Part shown: positions 1 to 6,288 of the stretch, one piece after another
How the letters are laid out: every line of letters starts with the position of its first letter
Numbering within the stretch: position 1 is the stretch's first letter
Source: Planctomycetota bacterium
Lineage (GTDB): Bacteria > Planctomycetota > Planctomycetia > Isosphaerales > Isosphaeraceae
Reading direction: 5' to 3'
DNA: 12,563 nt
NCBI GenBank assembly: GCA_021807585.1
Contig: JAKBCQ010000014.1
Location: forward strand, 1 to 12,563
The notes under the pieces: generated by a model
What the model saw: only the letters and a program-made list of their open reading frames with translations
The model's database searches: none
Told to the model about the DNA's origin: nothing
Position numbers and translations under genes: made by a program

Positions 1-50
1 GCGGGTTCCGTTTCGTTTAACGATTATTTATTCGATAAGGATCAACACGC

Positions 51-305
51 GTGCAGCTCGGAGTCGTGATCGGATCGGCGACGTCGACCGTAAAGCATCA
101 GACGTTCCAGGGGGAACGTTTGCTCGTCGTCCAATTGCTCACGAGCGACGGCGGCGACGACGGCGAACCCGTGCTCGCGTTCGATCGGCTCGGGGCGGGG
201 AGGGGGGAGACCGTTCTGCTCACCAACGACGGCAAGATTCTCCAAGAGATGATCGGTCGCGACACCCCCGGTCGCTGGAGCGTTTTGGGACTTCCTAACA
301 CATGA
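51..305 (+). CDS. EutN/CcmL-family BMC-P shell vertex protein (first copy)
   Basis: An 84-residue protein of the EutN/CcmL (BMC-P) family. Such proteins form pentamers that cap the vertices of a bacterial microcompartment shell. The N-terminal strand (MQLGVVIGSATSTVKH), the central LAFDRLGAGRGETVLLTNDG segment and the terminal TPGRW-SVLGLP segment follow the usual OB-fold pattern, and the length is normal for the family. The start is GTG at 51, supported by AAGGA at 37-41 with a 9-nt spacer; no better start exists in frame. It is followed after 91 nt by a second, divergent BMC-P gene and then by BMC cargo enzymes, so it sits in a microcompartment locus. The family is seen from sequence; pentamer and vertex roles are family knowledge. 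Only the right end of the locus is in the window. Confidence 0.9.
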   Translation: MQLGVVIGSATSTVKHQTFQGERLLVVQLLTSDGGDDGEPVLAFDRLGAGRGETVLLTNDGKILQEMIGRDTPGRWSVLGLPNT

Positions 306-383
306 TCAATCTCAGTTGCATAACCGCGAGTCTCGAAATCGGTCGATCGCTTCGATCCCTTGATATCGTTTTGACGGCTTTAT

Positions 384-388
384 GGGAG
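384..388 (+). promoter_or_regulatory. Ribosome binding site that decides the start of the second BMC-P gene
   Basis: GGGAG ends 8 nt before ATG 397 and lies inside the would-be coding region if ATG 382 were used. With the family-typical N-terminus beginning at 397, this site argues for the downstream start. Confidence 0.6.
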
Positions 389-396
389 CGTTTTCG

Positions 397-678
397 ATGA
401 GGATCGCCGAGGTGATCGGCAAGGTCGTTTTGTCGCGGGCGCATCCCTCGCTTAAGGGGGCTCGGTTCGTGATCGCGGCGCCGATGCCCAGGGAGGCTCT
501 CGTCGCCGGGTCGCCCCGCCGCGGCGAAGAGGTGATCGCCTACGACGACCTCGGTGCGAGCCCCGGCGACCGGATCGGGCTGAGCGAGGGAGGCGAAGCC
601 GCGAACCCGTTCGGCAAAGACGTGAAACCCGTCGACGCGTACTGCGCGTGTCTGATCGATCATATTCATTGTTCATAA
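397..678 (+). CDS. EutN/CcmL-family BMC-P shell vertex protein (second copy)
   Basis: A 93-residue second EutN/CcmL (BMC-P) protein, clearly different from the one just upstream. It starts MRIAEVIGKVVLSRAHPSL, the classical EutN N-terminus, and has the family's AYDDLGASPGDRIGL segment before a C-terminus holding a Cys pair (CAC) and ending in Cys. I chose ATG at 397 rather than the in-frame ATG at 382: GGGAG at 384-388 lies 8 nt before 397, while 382 has no ribosome site and would add five residues before the conserved Met. Multiple BMC-P paralogues per locus are known for planctomycetal microcompartments and may occupy different vertices or tune shell permeability. It ends 29 nt before the aldolase start, which suggests co-transcription. 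Confidence 0.9.
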   Translation: MRIAEVIGKVVLSRAHPSLKGARFVIAAPMPREALVAGSPRRGEEVIAYDDLGASPGDRIGLSEGGEAANPFGKDVKPVDAYCACLIDHIHCS

Positions 679-707
679 TACATAAGAGATCACAGGAGAA
701 CGTCGGT

Positions 708-1604
708 ATGAGCGCCAATGGAACTTTGATGAGCGAATGGAAGCTGCGCGAGCGGATGTGCGAGATCGGCAGACGCGTTTACGCCAAGGGTTTCGCCGCG
801 GCGAACGACGGCAACATCTCGATGCGACTCGGTGAAAATCGCGTCTTGTGCACCCCCACGCGGGTATCGAAAGGGTTTATGAAGCCCGACGATCTCTGCA
901 TCGTCGATCTCGAGGGGAATCAGCTCGCGGGAACGCGAAAACGGTCGAGCGAGATTCTCCTTCACTTGTCGATTCTCAAAGCGCGACCCGACGTCAATTC
1001 GTGCGTTCATTGTCATCCCCCTCACGCGACGGCGTTCGCCGTGGCGCACGAGCCGATCCCCAAGTGCACGATGCCCGAGTTCGAGGTCTTCCTCGGCGAG
1101 GTGGCGATCACCCCTTACGAAACCCCTGGTACACAGGCGTTCGCGAACACCGTGCTGCCTTACATCAAAGATACCGATACGATCATCCTCGCGAATCACG
1201 GGACGATCACCGCGGGAGTCGACCTCGAAGACGCGTATTTCAAAACCGAGATCATCGACGCCTACTGCCGCATCTTGATCCTCACCAAACAGCTTGGTCG
1301 AGTGAATTATTACTCGGATGAAAAAGCCGCCGAGCTGATCAAAATCAAGCCTGGTCTCGGCATTCGCGACGCGCGGCTCGAACGCGGGCTCGAAAATTGC
1401 GACCTCTGCGGCAACAGCCTGTTTCGCGAGGGGTATTCCGATTTCAAACCCGAGCCGCACGCGTTCATTCCCGCCAAATATCAAGATCAACAGCGATCGA
1501 CGGGGTCGGCTCATGCCGATCAAGCGGCCGGCGGAGACGTCGAATCGCTCGTCGCGGCGATCACCGATCAGGTGATGCGGGCGCTCGCGGGCGTTCCGGC
1601 TTGA
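708..1604 (+). CDS. pvmN: Class II (zinc) sugar-phosphate aldolase with C-terminal BMC encapsulation peptide
   Basis: A 298-residue class II aldolase/AraD/FucA-family protein. The likely reaction is cleavage of L-fuculose-1-phosphate and/or L-rhamnulose-1-phosphate to DHAP and L-lactaldehyde. Visible elements in order: phosphate-site NDGNIS (about 33-38) and TPTRVSKG (49-56); catalytic-type Glu82 in SSEILLH; zinc ligands His101 and His103 in CVHCHPPHAT; third zinc His164 in LANHGT. Past the roughly 220-residue core comes an extension with CDLCG (Cys231, Cys234), a flexible Gln/Ser/Gly/Ala linker (about 258-276) and a final amphipathic helix VESLVAAITDQVMRAL, which resembles encapsulation peptides that direct cargo into microcompartments. 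Start ATG 708 has AGGAG at 694-698; the frame is open upstream to 648 but those residues are not family-like. The symbol follows the planctomycetal pvm locus from memory. Whether it prefers fuculose or rhamnulose phosphate cannot be read from sequence. Confidence 0.88.
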   Translation: MSANGTLMSEWKLRERMCEIGRRVYAKGFAAANDGNISMRLGENRVLCTPTRVSKGFMKPDDLCIVDLEGNQLAGTRKRSSEILLHLSILKARPDVNSCVHCHPPHATAFAVAHEPIPKCTMPEFEVFLGEVAITPYETPGTQAFANTVLPYIKDTDTIILANHGTITAGVDLEDAYFKTEIIDAYCRILILTKQLGRVNYYSDEKAAELIKIKPGLGIRDARLERGLENCDLCGNSLFREGYSDFKPEPHAFIPAKYQDQQRSTGSAHADQAAGGDVESLVAAITDQVMRALAGVPA

Positions 1605-1642
1605 CGATCCAACCGCTCATTCATTTTTAAGGATCTGAAGAT

Positions 1643-2761
1643 ATGAAAGTAAGCATCATCGGCGGCGGAGGGCTCGTCGGATCGTGCGCGGCGTTTGCGC
1701 TTCAGTGCGGCGCGGTGGCGAGCGAAATCGCTCTCATCGATATCGGCGCCGATCTTTGTCGAGGCCAGGCGCTCGACCTGCTCCACGGCGCCGCGCTCGT
1801 CGCCGATCAAAAAATCTATTCGTCGGGATATGAAGAGATCCCGACAAGCGACGTCGTCGTGATCACCGCGGGGTTGCGCCGCAAGCCCGACGAGAGCCGA
1901 CTCGATCTGATCAATCGCAACGTCGCGTTGTTTCTGGGTATTCTTGAGCAAATTCATAAGGCGGGGCTCAAGAATGACGCGGTGATTCTCGTCGTCTCGA
2001 ATCCGGTCGACGTTTTAACGTATCTCGCGGCCAAAAAACTGCCGATCCCTCTTACGCAAGTCATTGGGCTTGGGACGCAGCTCGACACGGCTCGGTTTCG
2101 CGGGATCATCGCGGAGGCGCTCGACGCCCCCCCGACGCAGGTGAACGCTCTCATTCTGGGCGAGCACGGCGACAGCATGGTTCCGATCTGGTCGTCGGCG
2201 CAAATCGCGGGGCTTCCGCTCGACAAATATCCGGGTTGGTCGCGCACGCTCGCCGACACGCTCTTTCAAAAGACGAAGGGAAGCGGCGCCGAGGTGATCA
2301 AGCTCAAAGGAGGCGCGGGCTTCGCCGTCGGGATCGCGATTCGCGATGTCGTCCACGCGATCGCGCTCGATCTCAAACGAATCCTCCCCGTCTCGTCGCT
2401 CGTGTTGGGAACTTACGGAATCCGAGACGTGAGCCTCTCGGTTCCCACGGTCGTCGGCCGAGCGGGGGTCGTGAAACACCTGGAAATCGAGCTTTGGCCC
2501 GCCGAGATCGCCGCGCTCCGGCGATCGGCCGAAACGCTCAAACAAACGATCGCTCAGGTGCTCGGTTCCGACGGCGCTAACGCACAGGCAAAATCAAATA
2601 TCTCAGCGTCTTCGACGAACGGATCGGCCGCGGCGGCGAGCCCGAAAAGCTCGTCGAACTCAAAGCCCGCGGGATCGGTGCGGGTGACGACGAGTTCCGC
2701 GGGAAGTTCGAGTTCTCGAGTGACGATCTCGGGACGCGGAGGAAACGGCCGCAATGGATAA
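1643..2761 (+). CDS. NAD-dependent L-lactate/malate-type dehydrogenase with long Ser/Ala-rich C-terminal tail
   Basis: A 372-residue LDH/MDH-family 2-hydroxyacid dehydrogenase. The Rossmann motif GGGGLVGS lies at 7-14 and Asp33 at the end of strand 2 predicts NAD rather than NADP. The mobile-loop segment ITAGLRRKPDESR (74-86) has Arg80 where lactate dehydrogenases have Gln, as in malate dehydrogenases, then substrate Arg86. Asp148 and Arg151 lie in LDTARFR; catalytic His175 in LGEHGDS. The core ends near residue 307, normal for the family. Residues 308-372 are an extra, low-complexity Ser/Ala/Gly tail with no obvious amphipathic helix. AAGGA at 1629-1633 serves ATG 1643. It sits between two aldolase-like genes of the BMC locus, and its end overlaps the next start (2754). 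In planctomycetal BMC models such an enzyme recycles NADH, possibly on lactaldehyde; the true substrate here is uncertain. The tail's other reading frame is coding-like (see findings). Confidence 0.85.
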   Translation: MKVSIIGGGGLVGSCAAFALQCGAVASEIALIDIGADLCRGQALDLLHGAALVADQKIYSSGYEEIPTSDVVVITAGLRRKPDESRLDLINRNVALFLGILEQIHKAGLKNDAVILVVSNPVDVLTYLAAKKLPIPLTQVIGLGTQLDTARFRGIIAEALDAPPTQVNALILGEHGDSMVPIWSSAQIAGLPLDKYPGWSRTLADTLFQKTKGSGAEVIKLKGGAGFAVGIAIRDVVHAIALDLKRILPVSSLVLGTYGIRDVSLSVPTVVGRAGVVKHLEIELWPAEIAALRRSAETLKQTIAQVLGSDGANAQAKSNISASSTNGSAAAASPKSSSNSKPAGSVRVTTSSAGSSSSRVTISGRGGNGRNG

Positions 2762-4163
2762 ATCGCTCGACCGAAAATTGGCGCTCATCGACGCCGACCC
2801 GAACTGTCGCGAGTTCATCCTTGCCGACGCCAAAGACGGCGACATGGCCTTCGGCCTGGGCGCTCCGGGAAAATCCCCTGAATCGCTCGGCGGCGAGGCT
2901 CGCTTCAAAACTCTCGAGGATTATCGCGAGAACATCCGCGCGATCACCCGCCAGGGATTTGTCGATATCATGTTGATGTCGGCTTATAACAATCATGCGC
3001 TCACGATTGAAGAACGTTTGTTCGAACAATCACACGTAACTCCCGCGGTCCGCGCCAACGATACGACCGACATTCACCTGGCGCGCGGATCGCGGTATTC
3101 TTCGAGCCCCTCGCGTCCGTTCCGCTCGGCGACGATTGATCATATCCAATGCGGACACGAAGATTGCGCCGACCAAGAACGCTCGCTGGGGGCGAACCTG
3201 GGGCTTTATAGCGTCACCTTCAACAACGATCTCGATCGCGACCAGGAAACGCTCGAACGCTTTCATGAATTCCGCATCGAGGCCGAACGCAAAGGCTTTC
3301 GCTATTTTCTCGAGGTGTTCGATCCCAACATTCCGGGCGCGGTCGCTCCCGATCTTTTGCCTGGTTATATCAATGATATGATCACGCGCATGCTCGCCGG
3401 TGTCGCCCCCGCGGGACGTCCCCAATTCCTCAAGATGGTGTATCACGGACCGCGGGCGATGGAAGAATTGTTTCGTTTTGATCCCAAACTTGTGATCGGT
3501 ATTTTGGGAGGCGCTTCGGGGACGACGCTCGACGCGTTCCAACTCCTCTACGACGCTCAGAAATACGGGGCGAAGGTTGCGCTCTTCGGCCGAAAGATCA
3601 ACAACGCCGAAAATCAGCTCGCGTTCGTCCACTTCCTTCGCCTGATCGTCGACGGAGTGATCGGCCCGGTCGACGCCGTCAAGGCGTACCACGCGGTGCT
3701 TTCCAAACTGGGCGTACGCCCGCATCGATCGCTCGAAGACGACCTCAAACATCAATCGGCTTCGATGAGCTACGGATCGTCTTCGACCTCGGTCGTCGCT
3801 CAAAAAAATGAATCCGCTTCATCGTCGGTTTCACAAGCGAGCGCGAATGGATCGATCGCAACCCGATCGACGTCGGCCGAGCCGGGAAACGAATCATCAA
3901 CGCATGCGTGCCGATGCCACGAAAAGCATGCGAACGAACCTTCATCAAACGGGTCGGTCGTCTCGGCCTCCGCGGGATCGATCTTGTTCGCTCCACGCGT
4001 GACGCAAAGCGCGTCGCGCGCCTTTCAGCCGAGCGTCGAGGCCGTTTCGGCGGGTTCCGAGCGAACGTATCCGACCCTCCCCGACGGCAGGCCCGATTTC
4101 GCCAAAATGAACCCGTCCCAGAGGCTCTCGTATCACCGCAAGCGACTGGGACTGGGGTCTTAA
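2754..4163 (+). CDS. Class I aldolase-like TIM-barrel protein of the BMC locus, with Ser-rich tail and terminal motif
   Basis: A 469-residue protein whose residues 1-335 look like an (alpha/beta)8 barrel related to Schiff-base (class I) aldolases of the DeoC/FbaB/LacD type. Supporting features: a strand FLKMVYHG with Lys227 in the position expected for a Schiff-base lysine; LGGASGTTLDA (251-261), like a barrel phosphate loop; then KVALFGRKIN (274-283), like the second phosphate strand. There are also Cys133 and Cys138 in CGHEDC. Residues 341-436 are a Ser/Ala/Asn-rich, probably disordered linker with a CRCHEKH cluster (386-392). The last 31 residues (TYPTLPDGRPDFAKMNPSQ onward) return to ordered-looking sequence with an amphipathic segment, possibly a targeting tail. 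ATG 2754 overlaps the dehydrogenase stop by 8 nt and has GGAGGA at 2738-2743, so translation is probably coupled. The family call is by pattern; the substrate is unknown. Confidence 0.7.
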   Translation: MDKSLDRKLALIDADPNCREFILADAKDGDMAFGLGAPGKSPESLGGEARFKTLEDYRENIRAITRQGFVDIMLMSAYNNHALTIEERLFEQSHVTPAVRANDTTDIHLARGSRYSSSPSRPFRSATIDHIQCGHEDCADQERSLGANLGLYSVTFNNDLDRDQETLERFHEFRIEAERKGFRYFLEVFDPNIPGAVAPDLLPGYINDMITRMLAGVAPAGRPQFLKMVYHGPRAMEELFRFDPKLVIGILGGASGTTLDAFQLLYDAQKYGAKVALFGRKINNAENQLAFVHFLRLIVDGVIGPVDAVKAYHAVLSKLGVRPHRSLEDDLKHQSASMSYGSSSTSVVAQKNESASSSVSQASANGSIATRSTSAEPGNESSTHACRCHEKHANEPSSNGSVVSASAGSILFAPRVTQSASRAFQPSVEAVSAGSERTYPTLPDGRPDFAKMNPSQRLSYHRKRLGLGS

Positions 4164-4187
4164 TCAAACATCCATAACAGAGACGAT

Positions 4188-4205
4188 TTCCAACACGTGT
4201 TGGAA
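4188..4205. repeat. 18-nt perfect palindrome between convergent genes
   Basis: TTCCAACACGTGTTGGAA reads identically on both strands, centred at 4196/4197, in the 57-bp gap between the end of the plus-strand BMC genes (4163) and the end of the minus-strand peptidase gene (4221). There is no T-tract on either side, so it is not a canonical Rho-independent terminator. It could be a bidirectional transcript-end hairpin or a protein-binding site containing CACGTG. Confidence 0.6.
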
Positions 4206-4220
4206 CACCGTGCTCTGGAA

Positions 4221-6005
4221 TCAGAACAGATCGAAAACCGACATTGCGTCTTCCTTGGGAAGAGGCTTGCGGGGGAATCGTACGTTCATCGTCGAGGCGT
4301 TATAAACGAACGTCGCCATGATGACCGACGCCTGCTTGAGATCGTCTTCCTGAATGCGATCGAACACATCCTGGTTCGAATGGTGCGTGCGCGCGTTGTA
4401 TTCGATCTCGTCCTGGATGAATTGGAAGCCGGGAAGACCGATCGCGTCGAACGAGAGGTGATCGGTTCCCCCTGTATCCGAGATCGCCAGCGTGCTCGCC
4501 CCCATGTCGGCGAACGGCTTGAGCCATTCGCGGAAGATCGGCCGAGCCGCCTCGTTCCCCTGGAGATAAACGCCCCTGATCTTTCCCGTGCCGTTATCGA
4601 GATTGAAATAGACCGAGAGCTTTTCATGTTCAGGTTTAATCTCGAGCGACGGGAGGGGTTTATCCCCCGAGACGAGCCGAACGAAATTGATCAGCTTTTT
4701 CTCGTGAATCGATCCGAAATGTTCTTTTACGTAAGCACGTGATCCATAAAGCCCCTGTTCCTCGCCCGACCAAAGCGCGACGCGGATCGTACGTCGCGGC
4801 TTGAGACCCGAGGCCTTGATGATCCTCGCGGCCTCCATCGCGACCGAGATCCCCGCGCCGTTGTCGGTCGCCCCCGTTCCCGAATGCCAAGAATCCATAT
4901 GCCCTCCCAACATCACGATCTCATCTTTGAGATCGGTTCCGGGAATCTCGGCGATCGTGTTGTACGCCATGGCGTCTGAATCTTCGTACGAGACATCAAT
5001 ATCAACCGACATTTTCAGGCTTTCACCCTGTTGGATCATCCGGACAAGTCGATTGTAATGTTCGGTCGCCATCACGATTTGGGGAACGATCGCGGGGGCG
5101 TTTTTTTGCCAGGGACGGGGACGCGATCCGGGAGCGGTCGACGGGGGAGCGGGGACGGTCGCCGAGTCGACGAAGAGCGTGCCGCCGTCGCCGATCGAGC
5201 TGGGATCGATCAATAAAGCCGGCGATTCGGCCGCCAAGAACGCGACTTTCTTCGCCTGAAGCTGACGCGCAAGATATCTGGGATTGTTACGGATGTTCCG
5301 TCGGTTGATGTTATTGCGCCCTTCACGTTCTTGATCGTCGGCCAGCTTGAGGAGTTCGGAGTCGGTCTTGCGTTTGCCTTCGGGCTCAAAATGCGCCTTA
5401 AGCGTTCTGGGCTGACCCGTGAGGACGATCGCGCCGCTGAGCTTGCCGTGATATTTGGCGAAATCGGCCTCGGTTTTGGCGTCGAAGTAAACGACGGGGG
5501 CGTTGTCGAGCTTGACTCCGGGCGACCACGCTCGCGGATACGCGATCAACGGGATGCATTGCGGATCGACGACCTGAGCCGAGAATCGTTTGAGCGTCCA
5601 GCCCCTGCCGAACGGCCCCCACGCCTCGAGGTGAGCGTTCGAGAGCCCCCATTCAACCATCTTGTCGCGCGTCCACTGATTGGCGCGTTTGAGATTGGCG
5701 GATCCCGTGAGCCTGGGACCGATCACGTCGGTTAGATAACTAAGCGTTTTCATCACTTGAGAACGTTTGAGCCCCTCGTCCTTGATCCGAGCCACGGCTT
5801 CGATATTGGACGTCGCCGACGGCAAGGGCGTCACGTGAGACGGCTCACTTAATAAGATGTAGCTCGATTCGCTTTTTTGAACGCGCAACCGGCTCGGATT
5901 CTCGGGCGCGGCGGTTTGCGCCGAAAGCGAGCTCGCCGCCAGGCCCAAAAGACACGCGATCCGCGCCGCGGCGATCGGCAAACAGGCCGAACGAATTCGA
6001 ATCAT
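4221..6005 (-). CDS. Secreted M28-family zinc aminopeptidase/carboxypeptidase-like protein with PA-type insert
   Basis: A 594-residue predicted exported metallopeptidase. From ATG 6005 the N-terminus is MIRIRSACLP followed by a hydrophobic stretch and LSA|QT, a Sec signal peptide with cleavage near residue 29. The middle (about 145-300) matches a protease-associated (PA)-like insert (NAPVVYFDAK, GAIVLTGQ). The catalytic domain carries all M28 di-zinc elements: GGHMDSW (His369), GATDNGAG (bridging Asp381), WSGEEQG (Glu415 base, Glu416 ligand), FNLDNG (Asp470) and HHSNQD (final His about 541-542). SD-like GGGAG sits at 6016-6020, ten nt before the start. The frame is open 62 codons further upstream, but the signal peptide fits 6005. 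It probably trims peptides outside the cytoplasm. It is convergent to the BMC genes and divergent from the oxidoreductase, hence a separate transcript. Confidence 0.88.
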   Translation of the reverse strand: MIRIRSACLPIAAARIACLLGLAASSLSAQTAAPENPSRLRVQKSESSYILLSEPSHVTPLPSATSNIEAVARIKDEGLKRSQVMKTLSYLTDVIGPRLTGSANLKRANQWTRDKMVEWGLSNAHLEAWGPFGRGWTLKRFSAQVVDPQCIPLIAYPRAWSPGVKLDNAPVVYFDAKTEADFAKYHGKLSGAIVLTGQPRTLKAHFEPEGKRKTDSELLKLADDQEREGRNNINRRNIRNNPRYLARQLQAKKVAFLAAESPALLIDPSSIGDGGTLFVDSATVPAPPSTAPGSRPRPWQKNAPAIVPQIVMATEHYNRLVRMIQQGESLKMSVDIDVSYEDSDAMAYNTIAEIPGTDLKDEIVMLGGHMDSWHSGTGATDNGAGISVAMEAARIIKASGLKPRRTIRVALWSGEEQGLYGSRAYVKEHFGSIHEKKLINFVRLVSGDKPLPSLEIKPEHEKLSVYFNLDNGTGKIRGVYLQGNEAARPIFREWLKPFADMGASTLAISDTGGTDHLSFDAIGLPGFQFIQDEIEYNARTHHSNQDVFDRIQEDDLKQASVIMATFVYNASTMNVRFPRKPLPKEDAMSVFDLF

Positions 6006-6288
6006 CGATGACGATCTCCCATTGTTATACAATTGAACATCTTTGATCATGCGACGCGGACGGAGGCGTCCGAGCGGGAGAGAGCCGACGACGCGAGGTC
6101 GTTTTAAGGAAATCAGCGTCGATCGCGGGAGAATCGCCCCGACGCGTCCGAGTCGTACGATCAGCTTACTTGTTTTCAACGCGCAAACCAACTATTCTGC
6201 TAATCGGCGTGCGATTTCGGGTCCAAGAGAATCGCGCGTCGTTCGTTATCGATTCCCTCAACCTTAAGCTCATAAAGGGACTTGCGCC
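6006..6288. promoter_or_regulatory. Divergent intergenic region (283 bp) between the peptidase and oxidoreductase genes
   Basis: This gap must contain promoters in both directions. Next to the peptidase start, ATTGT-TAT-ACAAT (6021-6033) is a perfect 5-bp inverted repeat with a 3-nt centre, a possible small operator or part of a -10 region. The rest up to about 6160 is GC-rich and includes CGGACGGAGGCGTCCG (6058-6073), another inverted repeat. No gene is visible. Confidence 0.5.
6170..6198 (+). promoter_or_regulatory. Candidate sigma70-type promoter for the Gfo/Idh gene
   Basis: TTGTTT (6170-6175) and TATTCT (6193-6198) are separated by 17 nt, matching -35/-10 spacing with 3/6 and 4/6 consensus bases. 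Transcription would start near 6205, about 84 nt before ATG 6289. Planctomycete promoters are poorly defined, so this is weak support. Confidence 0.3.

Noticed and set aside
382..396. Earlier ATG start for the second BMC-P gene
   Set aside because: No ribosome site upstream; GGGAG inside this stretch and the EutN-typical MRIAEVIG start favour 397.
648..707. Upstream extension of the aldolase frame to an ATG at 648
   Set aside because: It overlaps the end of the BMC-P gene, encodes residues unlike the family N-terminus, and a good AGGAG ribosome site serves ATG 708.
690..1523. Minus-strand open frame opposite the aldolase gene
   Set aside because: The plus strand holds complete zinc and catalytic motifs; the antisense product has none and lacks a ribosome site consistent with the neighbours.
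2581..2976. Separate small gene in the -1 frame after the dehydrogenase core
   Set aside because: No start codon with a ribosome site near its beginning and no recognised family; kept only as a frame anomaly in the findings.
3030..3803. Minus-strand open frame opposite the TIM-barrel gene
   Set aside because: No family pattern; explained as a shadow of the plus-strand gene.
4197..4742. Plus-strand open frame over the peptidase C-terminus
   Set aside because: It lies opposite the conserved M28 domain and resembles no known protein.
6006..6191. 62-codon N-terminal extension of the M28 peptidase frame
   Set aside because: It would bury the signal peptide behind a basic unstructured region; ATG 6005 has a GGGAG site and a proper Sec signal.
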